In this document: piece after piece, positions 18,427 to 29,367 of the stretch | How positions within the stretch are numbered: the first letter of the stretch is position 1 | Layout: every line of letters begins with the position of its first letter | Assembly: GCA_903832665.1 (NCBI GenBank) | Contig: CAILCG010000019.1 | Location: 96,770-160,769 of the forward strand | Reading direction: 5' to 3' | Origin: an uncultured Methanomicrobiales archaeon | Lineage (GTDB): Archaea; Halobacteriota; Methanomicrobia; Methanomicrobiales; Methanospirillaceae | Length of the DNA stretch: 64,000 nucleotides | Translations under genes and position numbers: made by a program | The notes under the pieces: model-generated | What the model was told of the DNA's origin: nothing | What the model saw: the letters and a program-made list of their open reading frames with translations, nothing else | The model's database searches: none

Positions 18427-19077
18427 GTGGAAAAAGGCGATATTCTTACGTTTGCAGTCGGTTTTCTCATAGTACTCGTAATAGCCTTACTTGCAAATCC
18501 CCAGAATCTGGCCGCAATAAAAGGTATTGGTGAAAAACCCACCCCCGTCCCAACTCCGCTACCTGTTGCGACTCCCTTCCCTGTCGTACAGATCCCCGTT
18601 CAGACATTTGCCAAACCAACCCCCGCCCCGGTAGTCACTGATGCAGTCCCGTATCAGATAGTTTATTCTGACAAACCCTTCACGTACCCGGTCTTTAAAC
18701 TTCCTGATAATATGGAGACCTACGGTGCTTCGGATATTATCGCACGCAACCAGGAGATGGTCCCCTTTGCATTCGTGCAAGGAACACGAGGCGAGCTTAC
18801 CCAGAAATTTTCTGTTCCCTACCCGGTCTGGATCATCAATAACACCGTTACGGCAAATCTTACTCCCCAGTATGGCAGGTTCAGGATGGCCCTTTGCGAT
18901 GCACAAGATGGTTCCATCCTTGAAGGCGAAGAGATTCTTAACCGGAGTTCTTCGTACCGTCTTGTCCAGGTCTCGAATACGGAAATGTACATGATCATCG
19001 GTACCGCGTATATTGATGGTTACTATATCAGCCTGGAGACCCCCCGGAATTATTACGATCTCTACCGGCCCAAATAA
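18427..19077 (+). CDS. Membrane-anchored extracytoplasmic protein, unknown function
   Basis: A 216-residue protein starting with GTG. Residues 5-25 (DILTFAVGFLIVLVIALLANP) form a single N-terminal anchor, followed by a Pro/Thr/Val-rich linker (KPTPVPTPLPVATPFPVVQIPVQTF) and a soluble domain of about 140 residues with possible N-glycosylation sites (NNT, NLT, NRS). TTTTTTAAAG lies about 30 bases upstream and there is no ribosome site, so the transcript is probably leaderless from GTG. This domain layout is common in methanogen surface proteins; no specific family recognised. Confidence 0.68.
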   Translation: MEKGDILTFAVGFLIVLVIALLANPQNLAAIKGIGEKPTPVPTPLPVATPFPVVQIPVQTFAKPTPAPVVTDAVPYQIVYSDKPFTYPVFKLPDNMETYGASDIIARNQEMVPFAFVQGTRGELTQKFSVPYPVWIINNTVTANLTPQYGRFRMALCDAQDGSILEGEEILNRSSSYRLVQVSNTEMYMIIGTAYIDGYYISLETPRNYYDLYRPK

Positions 19078-19811
19078 GGTTTTGAACACGTTTTTTTTTG
19101 GAACGGTTTTAAAATTTTTATCCAAAAACTGTTTTCATAAAGTCACACAAAATCCGGATTCTTTTTTTGAGCAGCAAAAATTTTCCACCGCAGATCGATC
19201 TCCGGAAATTTTTTTTTAATCGACCCCTCAGCCCCTGCCTGAAATTTTTCAAGCAGACCTTGATTGCATTTCCCAGACCCTCTCGTCGGGGAACGAATTT
19301 TTTTGTCGCTTGTACATGCATTTTGTCGGATAATTATCCGACAATCGGCTCATTAACTGACACCCTCAGTACGTGATTGAAATTTTCCGGGCAGAGTCTG
19401 ACTAAAAAAATTTTCGAAAAAAAGCTCCTTCTGATGGGAAAATGTTCACCAATTATGTACCAAAAATGTGATTTCGTATCGCACTCAGGAACTCGCATGA
19501 CGCTTCTGACCAGCCAGTTATGGCCGGGAAATCTTCTGTGGGACCTGTACGATAGGTCAGTCCTGGAAAAAATCGCCCGGTCAACCTATGATCGGTGAAA
19601 TCGTATAAATGGCCAAACTTTTAATACCCGGCCATTACGATTGAGATACAATCTGTATTTGGGTTGTGAAAAAAATTGCAGGACAAATGTCCTGTTCACA
19701 AGCTCCCCCCAATGATGCATCAAAAGCCAAAACGGATTCTGAAATCGGAGATGGAAGTCCATTCTCCTCAGGAAAACAAGAGAATAAATCCCGGATTCCA
19801 AAGGATGCCCT
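19078..19811. other. Long AT-rich intergenic region
   Basis: These 734 bases contain many T and A homopolymers and no convincing gene. ORF 19377..19598 (73 codons) has a plausible C-terminal composition but no ribosome site or family. Besides the palindrome listed separately, CAGGACAAATGTCCTG (19679-19694) is an imperfect 16-bp palindrome. The region probably holds the terminator of the preceding gene (T run at 19092-19100) and promoter or operator elements for the HprK-like/ppdK unit. Confidence 0.5.
19323..19344. promoter_or_regulatory. Perfect 22-bp palindrome
   Basis: TTGTCGGATAATTATCCGACAA is fully self-complementary with no spacer. Perfect palindromes of this length fit a dimeric regulator's operator better than an RNA hairpin, which needs a loop. 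It lies about 470 bases before the HprK-like gene, so its target is uncertain. Confidence 0.5.
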
Positions 19812-20765
19812 ATGCCGTATACCGTTACCCTGATATCCACTGAAGAGAACGAGCGCCTGATGGAGCTCTATCTCCCCAGAGTCCTCTACGAGATCAAATC
19901 GGAAATTTACGGATGCTGTATCAAGCTGTTATCGGACGATCATACGATAAAAGAGACCTGGCAGGAAAATTTTTACCCCATGTTACAAAATGTCCGCTCG
20001 CATGGGCGGCTTTTTGTCTTCAAGGATCCCGCGTATCAGCCGGATTCGGTGCTGTTCGATCCCCATTCCCGGTCTGCATACCTGATCAATTTCAATTATT
20101 ATGGCTGGATAAAATCCATCGCCCTCAGTCTTGCCGGGGATATTCTCGAAGATGAACACAACATCTATTCCGTGCATGGCACCTGCATGGACATTGATGG
20201 AAAAGGTCTCTGCCTTATCGGTACTTCCGGCGCAGGAAAAACTACCCAGACCTATGGACTCTTAAAGGATCCTCACTCCCGCATTGTATCGGATGACTGG
20301 TTCTTCTCAAGAGTATATGGGGCAGATATCCTTGCGTACGGTTCGGAAAAGAACTTTTACATCAGGAAGGATCTTGCAACGATCTGGAAGGAATATGACG
20401 GCCTGGTTCCCGAGGGTGATTTTGATGGGGAAGGAAGGGCAGTAGCGGATCTCCGGTGGGTGATCGGCAAGGGCAGGATCCTTCCCATGACGACATTAAA
20501 GATGATGATTATTCTCAAGCGTGATCCCGCGGATTCCAGCGAAGCCCGGTCACTCCTTCCCGAAGAAGCCCTGGAACTTTTTGAGAAAAATAATTATTTC
20601 AACCCGCATCTCCTGGTCAATAACCCATATAAAAAACATATCCGGAAACGATACATTACCAATCTCCTTGAACGGACTACGGTATATCTCGTGAATACCA
20701 CGAACACCGCCCCGGTTACCCAGAGACTGATACGATCCCTGGCAAATGTTCCCCAGGGTGCCTGA
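19812..20765 (+). CDS. HPr kinase-like P-loop ATPase
   Basis: A 317-residue protein with Walker A LIGTSGAGKTTQTYGLL (about residue 138) preceded by YSVHGTCMDIDGKGLCL and followed by SRIVSDDWFFSRVYG, the order seen in HprK/PEP-carboxykinase-like kinases, where the histidine before the P-loop and the DD after it matter. The N-terminal 120 residues are unlike bacterial HprK. No HPr or PTS gene is visible, so the substrate is probably different. It lies upstream of two pyruvate phosphate dikinase genes on the same strand, suggesting a link to PEP metabolism or PPDK regulation, which is inference. AAGGATGCCCT precedes the ATG. Confidence 0.72.
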   Translation: MPYTVTLISTEENERLMELYLPRVLYEIKSEIYGCCIKLLSDDHTIKETWQENFYPMLQNVRSHGRLFVFKDPAYQPDSVLFDPHSRSAYLINFNYYGWIKSIALSLAGDILEDEHNIYSVHGTCMDIDGKGLCLIGTSGAGKTTQTYGLLKDPHSRIVSDDWFFSRVYGADILAYGSEKNFYIRKDLATIWKEYDGLVPEGDFDGEGRAVADLRWVIGKGRILPMTTLKMMIILKRDPADSSEARSLLPEEALELFEKNNYFNPHLLVNNPYKKHIRKRYITNLLERTTVYLVNTTNTAPVTQRLIRSLANVPQGA

Positions 20766-20952
20766 TTCAACAGTTTTTATTTTTTCCGGCATTGCTTTTC
20801 TCACACCCAACTTCCAGTAAGCCGCATAATGAAAGGGCGGCTTAATGTGGGCATTATTATTTAACCTTTCGTTTCACATTGCACACGTACTGGCAGTATG
20901 AGCGCGATCCTGATGTGTGGCAGCGCTGTGCTGGCCAACAACGGGGGAAATC

Positions 20953-23727
20953 ATGAGTACGAAATGGGTGTACGCCTTTGAAGAAGGCGATGGAAAAAAC
21001 AAGAAACTTCTGGGCGGCAAGGGAGCGAACCTGTGCGAGATGACCCAGATCGGCCTGAGGGTGCCGCCCGGTTTTGTGATCACGACCGAAGCGTGTCTCG
21101 CGGTAGTAAACGATTCTAAGAATGCACTCCCACCGGGAATGATGGAACAGGTTCATTCCCATCTGGCAGAAGTAGAACGCAAAAGCCATCGTGTCTTTGG
21201 CGGGCGGGATAATCCTCTCCTGATCTCGGTACGTTCCGGGTCGGCCATGTCCATGCCGGGTATGATGGATACCATCCTCAATCTCGGTCTCAATGCAGAG
21301 ACGCTCCAGGGACTTATTGTCCAGACCGGCAATGAACGGTTCTGTTACGATGCCTACCGGCGCTTCATCCAGCTCTTTGGTAAAGTAGCCCTGGGGGTTC
21401 CGGAAGCGGAGTTCGATGCGGAATTTGAGGCCATCAAGCAGAAAGCCGGCGCAACCCATGATGTGGATCTCTCATCCCATGACCTTGCGGAGATATCAGA
21501 GCGCTTTTTAGGAGTAGTCCGGCGCAGCACCGGCAAACCCTTCCCGGTCGATCCCCGCGAACAGCTGGAGATCGCCATTAGGGCCGTATTCAATTCATGG
21601 AGTGGCAGGCGTGCGGTTGATTATCGCAGGGAATTCAAGATTACGCCAGAAATGGCCAACGGTACCGCAGTAAATGTCATGCAGATGGTCTTTGGCAATA
21701 TGGGCAATGATTCTGCTACCGGCGTTGGATTCACCCGCGATCCGGGCACGGGCGAGAATGTCATGTTCGGCGAGTACCTGGTCAATGCCCAGGGTGAGGA
21801 TGTCGTAGCCGGTATCCGCACCCCCAAGCCGGTTGCAGCAATGGAAGATGAGATGCCCCGCCTGTATCGCGAACTGCTGGAGCTGCGCAACAAGCTTGAA
21901 GCCCATTACAAGGAGATCCAGGATTTTGAATTCACCATTGAAAAGGGTACCCTCTATTGTCTCCAGACAAGGAATGGCAAGATGAATGCCCATGCCCTTG
22001 TCCGGACCTCAGTCGAGATGGTCAAGGAAGGGCTCATCGATAAAAAACAGGCACTCCTGCGTATCCAGCCGGAGATGCTCGAACAGATGCTCTTCCCCCG
22101 GCTGGACCCGAAGGTAACAAAAAAGCCCATTGCCATGGGTCTGCTGGCCTCGCCGGGAGTGGCGATCGGTGTTGCGGTCTTTGATGCAGATCGTGCCGAA
22201 AAACTGGGCCGGACCGGCGAACGCGTGATCCTTGTCCGGGAAGAGACAAAACCTGAAGACATTCATGGGTTCTTTGCATCGCAGGGTATCCTGACGAGCC
22301 GGGGTGGCAAGACTTCCCATGCCGCGGTAGTGGCACGGGGCATGGGCAAACCCTGCGTATAGGGTGCCGAGGGGATCCATATTGATGTCCGCATGCGGCA
22401 TGCGAGAACGGGCGACCAGGAGTTTGGTGAAGGTGCATTGATTACGATAGACGGCACGACCGGGGCCGTCTATCTCGGGGAGGTTGCCATGATTGAGGCG
22501 GAGTTTTCCGAGGAGCTTGCGGTTCTGCTCCAGATGGCGGATGCGATGGCAAGACTCGGGGTCATGGCCAATGCAGATACACCACTTGATGCCCAACGGG
22601 CCCTGAAGTTCGGTGCCATGGGCATCGGCCTCTCCCGCACCGAGCGCATGTTCAATGGCACCGAGCGGCTGCCGATAATGATCGAGATGATAGTTGCCGA
22701 GACTGCGGAAGAGCGCCAGAGTGCGCTCGACAAACTGCTCCCTATCCAGCGCGAAGACTTCAAGGGGATCTTTACGATCATGTCCCCTCTTCCCGTAACT
22801 ATCCGGCTTCTGGATCCACCCATTCACGAGTTCCTCCCCACGGAGCATCTGCTTGTCGAGGACCTCGAACATCTCCATCACCTGCGCGAGATCCTCCGTG
22901 GCATGCAGGTGTTGTCAGATGCGGTGACGTTCATGAACCAGACCCGGGATAACCAGCCTCAGGTACAGAAGTTCACCGACCCAGTGCTGGTTGACGAAGC
23001 GATCCTGAAAAAGGAGGCAATCTTAAGGAAAGCCCGGGCCCTGCACGAGGTCAATCCCATGCTGGGCCATCGCGGTGTCCGTCTGGGTCTCACCTTCCCG
23101 GAAATTTACCGGATGCAGATCCGGGCGATTCTCGAAGCCGCAGCCGAGTGCCAGAAAGCGGGTGTGGAAGTGCATCCCGAGATCATGATTCCCCAGGTTT
23201 GCACGGCCCAGGAACTCAAGCGGGTGAAGGTATGGGTTGATGAGATTCACGCTACGGTCGAAAAGCTCTATCAGGTAAAACTCGATTTCCGGTTTGGCTC
23301 CATGCTTGAAGTGGTCCGGGCCTGTATGCGGGCAGATAATCTGGCCGAAGAGGCTGAGTTCTTCTCGTTTGGGACAAACGACCTGACCCAGGCCACCTTC
23401 TCTTTTTCCCGCGAGGATGCGGAGAATAAATTCCTCCCCATGTACAACCAGAGCGGAATATTGCAGGACAATCCATTCGAAGTACTGGATGTCAAAGGGG
23501 TCGGACGTCTCATGGAATCCGCGGTCAAATGGGGACGGCATATCCGCACGGATATGAAAGTGGGTATCTGCGGTGAGCATGGCGGACATCCTGCATCCAT
23601 CCGGTTCTGCCATTCGATCAACCTGACGTATGTCTCCTGCTCCGGCCCCCGTATCCCGATTGCACGGCTGGCAGCTGCCCAGGCTGCGATACTTGAAGGT
23701 CAACGGGTCGCTGACAAGGCTGCGTGA
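20953..23727 (+). pseudogene. Pyruvate phosphate dikinase copy 1, interrupted by in-frame TAG
   Basis: PPDK interconverts pyruvate, ATP and phosphate with PEP, AMP and PPi, feeding gluconeogenesis. The reading frame is continuous from MSTKWVYAFEEGDG (GGGGGAAATC upstream) to ADKAA, except for one TAG at 22360-22362, splitting it into ORFs 20917..22362 and 22393..23727. The stop falls directly after the phosphohistidine motif GGKTSHAAVVARGMGKPCV, where copy 2 has serine (TCC). The N-terminal nucleotide-binding domain and the C-terminal barrel with CGEHGGHPASI are both intact, and no other lesion is visible. A recent nonsense mutation, amber readthrough, or two separately made halves are all possible; no strong ribosome site precedes the second half. 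Confidence 0.88.
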
Positions 23728-24032
23728 AAGGCCGCCAAAAAATATTTTCCCGTACTCATTTGGGTGAAGAACCCACGAGAAATACAGAACCTTTTTTTTG
23801 TCCCGGGACTAATTTTTCACTGGATATAAAAAAAATGTGCCGGGCGCTTTTTAAGCGTTCTCCGGATATTCAGGCATAATTGCGCTTACCGCGTTCACGG
23901 GCAGAAGAGATCAACGACACCGTCATTGCTTTTTTCACACAGCCCCGTTTTCACGCGAGCTAAAACAAACGTCAACGCACCGGTGCTATCGGAAAAATCC
24001 GGCAGCATGGTGAGGATTCAGGGGAGGTAATC
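23728..24032. other. Intergenic region between the two ppdK genes
   Basis: The 305 bases hold a T-rich stop-like stretch (CCTTTTTTTTGTCCC near 23791), an ATATAAAAAAA TATA-like element at 23824-23834 and the GGGAGGT ribosome site of copy 2. No ORF is credible. The layout suggests that copy 2 can be transcribed from its own promoter. Confidence 0.5.
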
Positions 24033-26807
24033 ATGAACAGGAAATGGGTATATGCATTCACCGAAGGCGACGGCAAGAACAAGAAATTGCTGGGCGGCAA
24101 GGGCGCAAACCTCTGCGAGATGACACAGATCGGGCTCAAGGTGCCGCCCGGTTTTGTGATCACTACGGAAGCCTGTCTTGTCAGTCTGGAAAGTCCGAAG
24201 AAAGAACTTCCCCCGGGTATGATGGACCAGGTCCATGCCCAGCTCTCCGAGGTGGAACGCAAAAGCAACCATGTGTTTGGCGGGCGTGATAACCCCCTCT
24301 TAATCTCGGTCCGCTCCGGGGCTGCCATGTCCATGCCGGGCATGATGGATACCATCCTCAATCTTGGTCTCAACACCGAGACTCTCCAGGGCTTGATCGC
24401 CCAGACCGGGAATGAGCGTTTCTGTTACGATGCCTACCGGCGTTTCATCCAGCTCTTTGGTAAGGTTGCACTGGGAGTTCCTGAGTCGGAGTTCGATGCG
24501 GAGTTTGAGGCAATCAAACAGAAAGCCGGCGCCAAACACGATGTCGATCTCTCTTCCCATGACCTTGCCGATATTTCCGAGCGGTTCTTGAAAGTCGTTC
24601 ACCGGAATACCGGTAAACCATTCCCGGTCGACCCCTATGAACAACTGGAGATCGCGATCCGTGCGGTATTCAATTCCTGGGGAGGCAAACGTGCGGTGGA
24701 CTATCGCAGGGAATTTAAAATTACTCCCGATATGGCGAATGGTACCGCAGTGACCGTGATGCAGATGGTCTTTGGCAACATGGGCAATGACTCCGCCACC
24801 GGTGTTGGTTTTACCCGTGATCCAGGTACTGGCGAGAACGTCATGTTCGGCGAATACCTGGTAAATGCCCAGGGAGAGGATGTCGTGGCCGGTATCCGCA
24901 CACCAAAGACTCTTTCTGCCATGGCCGAGGAGATGCCGGGACTCTACCGGGAATTGCAGGTGCTGCACAAAATACTGGAAGCACATTACAAGGAAGTCCA
25001 GGACTTTGAATTTACCATAGAAAAAGGAATTCTTTACCTTTTGCAGACCCGGAATGGCAAGATGAACGCATCAGCCCTGGTGCGGACCTCTGTCGAGATG
25101 GTAAAGGAGGGACTCATCGACAAACCCCGTGCCCTTCTGCGCATCCAGCCTGAGATGCTCGACCAGATGCTCTTTCCCCGTCTTGACCCGCGTGTCACGG
25201 AAAAGCCGATAGCGATGGGACTGCCCGCCTCTCCCGGTGTTGCCGTTGGTATTGCGGTTTTCGATGCCGACCGTGCCGAAAAGCTGGGCCGGACCGGCGA
25301 GCGGGTAATCCTTGTCCGGGAAGAGACAAAACCTGAGGATATTCATGGGTTCTTTGCATCGCAGGGTATCCTGACCAGCCGGGGCGGCAAGACTTCCCAT
25401 GCCGCTGTTGTGGCAAGGGGCATGGGCAAGCCCTGTGTCTCCGGGGCAGAGGGTATTCACGTGGATGTCCGCATGCGCCAGGCCCGGGCCGGCGACCAGG
25501 AATTTGGTGAGGGTGCATTGATCACCATTGACGGGACTACCGGTGCCGTCTATCTTGGTGAGGTAGCAATGATCGAGGCAGAGTTCTCACCGGAGCTCAA
25601 CATTCTCCTGTCCTGGGCGGATGAGATGGCCCGGCTTGGCGTCATGGCCAATGCTGACACTCCTGATGATGCGGCGAGAGCGGTAAAGTTTGGAGCGGTC
25701 GGTATCGGCCTGTGCCGCACCGAGCGCATGTTCAATGGAACCGAGCGCCTGCCGATCATGGTGGAGATGATTGTGGCTGAGACAAAAGCCGATCGCCAGT
25801 CCGCGCTGGACAAGCTCCTGCCGATACAGCGCGAGGATTTCAATGGCATCTTCAAGGTCATGACTCCCCGCCCGGTGACCATCCGCCTGTTGGACCCTCC
25901 CATCCACGAATTCCTGCCCACCGAAAATCTGCTCGTTGATGATATCGAGCACCTACGGAACCTGCGAAAAATCCTGCAGGGCATGCAGGTACTGTCAGAT
26001 GCGGTAACTTTCATGAACCATACCCGGGAAACAAAACCCCAGGTGCAGAAATTCACTGATCCGGTCCTGGTGGACGAAGCGATCGTGAAAAAGGAAGCGA
26101 TCTTACGCAAAGTCCGTGCCCTGCACGAAGTCAACCCCATGCTCGGTCACCGGGGTGTCCGCCTCGGTCTTACGTTCCCGGAGATCTACACCATGCAGAT
26201 CCGGGCCATCCTGGAAGCAACAGCAGAATGCCAGAAAGCGGGCATTGAAGTTCACCCGGAGATCATGGTGCCCCAGGTATGTACTGCCGAGGAATTAAAA
26301 CGGGTAAAGGTATGGGTTGACGAGATCAGAAAAGACGTAGAATCTGCATATCAGGTCAAACTGGATTTCAAGTTCGGCTCCATGCTCGAAGTGGTCCGTG
26401 CCTGCATGCGGGCGGATAATCTTGCAGAAGAGGCAGAGTTCTTCTCGTTTGGTACAAATGACCTGACCCAGGCCACGTTCTCCTTCTCCCGTGAGGATGC
26501 AGAGAACAAGTTCCTGCCTATGTATAACCAGAGCGGTATCCTGCAGGACAACCCGTTTGAGGTACTGGATGTCAAGGGTGTGGGACGTCTCATGGAACAG
26601 GCAGTCAAGTGGGGACGGCACACCCGTCCGGATATGAAAGTTGGGATCTGCGGCGAGCATGGGGGTCACCCGGCATCAATTATGTTCTGTCACAAGATTG
26701 GCCTGACATATGTATCCTGCTCAGGTCCCCGTATCCCCATCGCCCGTTTAGCGGCATCCCAGGCAGCGATCCTGCAGGGTGAAAAGATGGTAGACAAGGC
26801 AGCCTGA
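24033..26807 (+). CDS. Pyruvate phosphate dikinase copy 2
   Basis: An intact 924-residue PPDK. It has the N-terminal ATP-grasp-like nucleotide domain (WVYAFTEGDGKNKKLLGGKGANLCEM), the swivelling phosphohistidine domain with GGKTSHAAVVARGMGKPCVSG (His about 455), and the C-terminal PEP/pyruvate barrel with the active-site cysteine in GICGEHGGHPASI (about 872). GGGAGGTAATC precedes the ATG. It is nearly identical over long stretches to the interrupted copy 1, indicating a tandem duplication. With the glycogen and gluconeogenic genes that follow, it supplies PEP from pyruvate, or runs in reverse during glycogen breakdown. Confidence 0.96.
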   Translation: MNRKWVYAFTEGDGKNKKLLGGKGANLCEMTQIGLKVPPGFVITTEACLVSLESPKKELPPGMMDQVHAQLSEVERKSNHVFGGRDNPLLISVRSGAAMSMPGMMDTILNLGLNTETLQGLIAQTGNERFCYDAYRRFIQLFGKVALGVPESEFDAEFEAIKQKAGAKHDVDLSSHDLADISERFLKVVHRNTGKPFPVDPYEQLEIAIRAVFNSWGGKRAVDYRREFKITPDMANGTAVTVMQMVFGNMGNDSATGVGFTRDPGTGENVMFGEYLVNAQGEDVVAGIRTPKTLSAMAEEMPGLYRELQVLHKILEAHYKEVQDFEFTIEKGILYLLQTRNGKMNASALVRTSVEMVKEGLIDKPRALLRIQPEMLDQMLFPRLDPRVTEKPIAMGLPASPGVAVGIAVFDADRAEKLGRTGERVILVREETKPEDIHGFFASQGILTSRGGKTSHAAVVARGMGKPCVSGAEGIHVDVRMRQARAGDQEFGEGALITIDGTTGAVYLGEVAMIEAEFSPELNILLSWADEMARLGVMANADTPDDAARAVKFGAVGIGLCRTERMFNGTERLPIMVEMIVAETKADRQSALDKLLPIQREDFNGIFKVMTPRPVTIRLLDPPIHEFLPTENLLVDDIEHLRNLRKILQGMQVLSDAVTFMNHTRETKPQVQKFTDPVLVDEAIVKKEAILRKVRALHEVNPMLGHRGVRLGLTFPEIYTMQIRAILEATAECQKAGIEVHPEIMVPQVCTAEELKRVKVWVDEIRKDVESAYQVKLDFKFGSMLEVVRACMRADNLAEEAEFFSFGTNDLTQATFSFSREDAENKFLPMYNQSGILQDNPFEVLDVKGVGRLMEQAVKWGRHTRPDMKVGICGEHGGHPASIMFCHKIGLTYVSCSGPRIPIARLAASQAAILQGEKMVDKAA

Positions 26808-26933
26808 CGGTTGCAATAATTTCCCCCCCCTTTTTTCCACTATAGTACCGGGAATGCTCCATTGGTGAATTGTTTCTGTTAGAAAAACACTAAAAAACAA
26901 TTCGATAAAAAAGATAGCTTTCCATCTGGATTC

Positions 26934-29113
26934 TTACAGGAAATCAGTTTTCATGTATTTTGCTGCGGACGTAAGCGCCGGATCATACCCCCGCCTGACA
27001 TACTCTTTCAGCATTCTTTTTGCGGAGAACTGGGGGGCCGTACTGCGGATCTTCTCTTTCATCTTTTTCACCCACATATGGGGAATAGCGTCATCGGAAA
27101 GAGTATAGTACATCGGAATTACCTCCCGTTCAAGGAGGTCATAAAGCTGTTCGGCATCACCGCGATCCTGGTTCTGTCCGGGCGGGCTGTCTCCAAAAGC
27201 CCACCCGTTCTTGCCATTATACCCCTCAATCCACCATCCGTCGAGAACACTCATGTGCAGGACGCCGTTTAAGGAGGCTTTTATCCCGCTGGTCCCGCAG
27301 GCCTCCATGGGAGGGACCGGGTTGTTAAGCCAGACGTCGACCCCATGAACCAGGTATTGTGCCATCTGTTCCCCGTAATCCTCGCAAAGGCAATCCTTCC
27401 CCCGAATTCCTGCTGGTGGGCATACCGGTATATCTTCTGGATGATCCGTTTTCCATCATCATCTGCCGGATGAGCTTTGCCGGCAAAGATGATCTGTACC
27501 GGCATCCACCGGTTGTTGACAATTCTTTTGAGCCGTTCGAGATCCTGGAAGATGAGATCGGCACGTTTGTAGGTAGAAAACCTGCGGGCAAAGCCGATCG
27601 TAAGGGCATAGGGATCCAGGAGAGCTCCACCCGTAATCACATTGATGGGATCCGTTCCTTCCCCGCTCCATTTGCGGCGCTTGAACTCCCGAATACGATT
27701 CACCAGTTTCCGTTTGAGAATTGTATGAATTATCCATAATTCTTCATCGGGAATCTCGCTGATCATCTCCCAGATGAGCGGACTGTCATGGTTGGTCATC
27801 CAGTCCGGGCACGATGGGGAGAAATATTTGTTCATCAGGAGTGACATTTTGGGATCGAGCCATGTAGGCACATGCACCCCGTTGGTGATGTGGTGGATAG
27901 GAATATCCTCCTTTATAAGTTCCGGCCAGAGTGGCTGCCACATCTCCCGGGCAACCTCCCCGTGTTTTTTACTCACCCCGTTCTTGAACGCACACATCTT
28001 CAGGGCAAAGGCGGTCATATTGAACAATTCCCCATGATCCTTCGATGAATGGCCCAGTTCCAGGAATGTCTGGCGGTCGATTCCAAGGAGGGGGTAATAG
28101 TGCGAGAAGTATTTGTCCATCAGGGCATAGGGAAACGCATCGTGACCTGCAGGTACCGGCGTATGGGTGGTAAAGATGCTTGTTTCGCGGACCAGTTTTG
28201 AGGCTTTTTCGAAACTCATCTTATCGGATACCTGTTCGCGGATGCGTTCAAGGAGCGCAAATGCCGGATGCCCCTCGTTCAGGTGAATGATTGAAGGGCG
28301 TATTCCCAGGATATCCAGCACATAACTCCCGCCGATGCCCAGTACAATCTCCTGCCGGAGTCTCAGTTCGTTGTCACCGGTGTAGAGACGGTACGTGATC
28401 ATCCGGTTTACCGGATCATTCTCTTTGATATCTGTATCGAGCAGGTACAGGGGAATGGTTCCCACATCAACTTTCCAAACTGCCACATAGATCGGGGGAT
28501 CGATAAAAGGCACCCGTGCCACCAGCTGGGTATCGTGGTTATACATGACGCGTTTGATGGGGGCTGCATCCCGGTTCAGGAGTTCATTGATGTCAGCCTC
28601 CCACCCATCGGCGCCGATATGCTGGTGGAGGTATCCCTCGGAATACATGAAACCCACGGCCACCAGGGGCAGGCCGAGATCGCTGGACTCTTTCAAGTGA
28701 TCCCCGGCAAGAAAACCCAGTCCCCCTGCGTAAAATGGGAGGGAGTGCTGGAGACCATATTCTGCGGAAAAATAGGCAACGGAAATGTCACGATTCTGGG
28801 GGAAATGTTCGGTAAACCAGCTGTTTTTCCGGTTCATCTCCTGCTGGAACCGGGCCATCACGAGATCGTAATGACGTAAATACAAGGGGTTTTTTGAAGC
28901 GGTGATCAGGGTTTCTTCGGGAAGTTCCCGCAACATTTTTACCGGGTTATGAATGCTCTCCACCCATGCCTGAGGGTTCAGATTTTTAAAAACCATCTTG
29001 ACAGTAGGGTTCCAGCTCCACCAGAGATTATAGGCAAGATCGACAAGCCCTGAAATCCGTTCCGGTACCTGGGGAAAATCCTTATTGGTAATATCAGCCA
29101 CAACGACCCTCAA
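26934..29113 (-). pseudogene. Alpha-glucan (glycogen) phosphorylase, frameshifted
   Basis: This GT35 enzyme releases glucose-1-phosphate from glycogen. The main ORF (27281..29113) has the N-terminal helical region (LVDLAYNLWWSWNP), YFSAEYGLQHSLPFYAGGLGFLAGDHLKE and the nucleotide-fold core. At about 27383-27387 the sequence after GGRIAFA loses one base relative to the expected FVEDYGEQ, and the rest continues in ORF 26934..27365. That piece holds EACGTSGIKASLNG, whose lysine binds the PLP cofactor, so the main ORF alone should be inactive. Translation may begin at TTG 29113 or GTG 29101 (GAGG upstream). It diverges from the ADP-dependent kinase gene. A single-base sequence error is an alternative explanation. 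Confidence 0.88.
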
Positions 29114-29367
29114 TGAATGTGTAGTGGTTTCATCTCTTTAAAAAACTATGGTAATATTTTTTCCGGGCCTTAAGACAAGACCGCAAGTATCCTGTTTTTC
29201 TCATCATAACCGTCTACACATCAAAAAAACCCTGATTAATAATCATCAAAAATATCTGTGCCTTCTTCTCATTTCCGGATATTTTTCTTAACCGCAATTG
29301 TCAATATTTTTTTTTGGGAACCCTTAAAATCTCTCAACCCCCAAAAGAGGGTTTAAGGAATCTTTGT

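Noticed and set aside
19377-19598. 73-codon ORF in the 734-base gap
   Set aside because: No ribosome site, AT-rich low-complexity N-terminus, no recognised family; kept only as a remark in the gap entry.
22357-22365. Pyrrolysine incorporation as the explanation for TAG in ppdK1
   Set aside because: TAG ends other genes here normally, ppdK2 has serine at the site, and this lineage is not known for pyrrolysine; retained only as a test to run.
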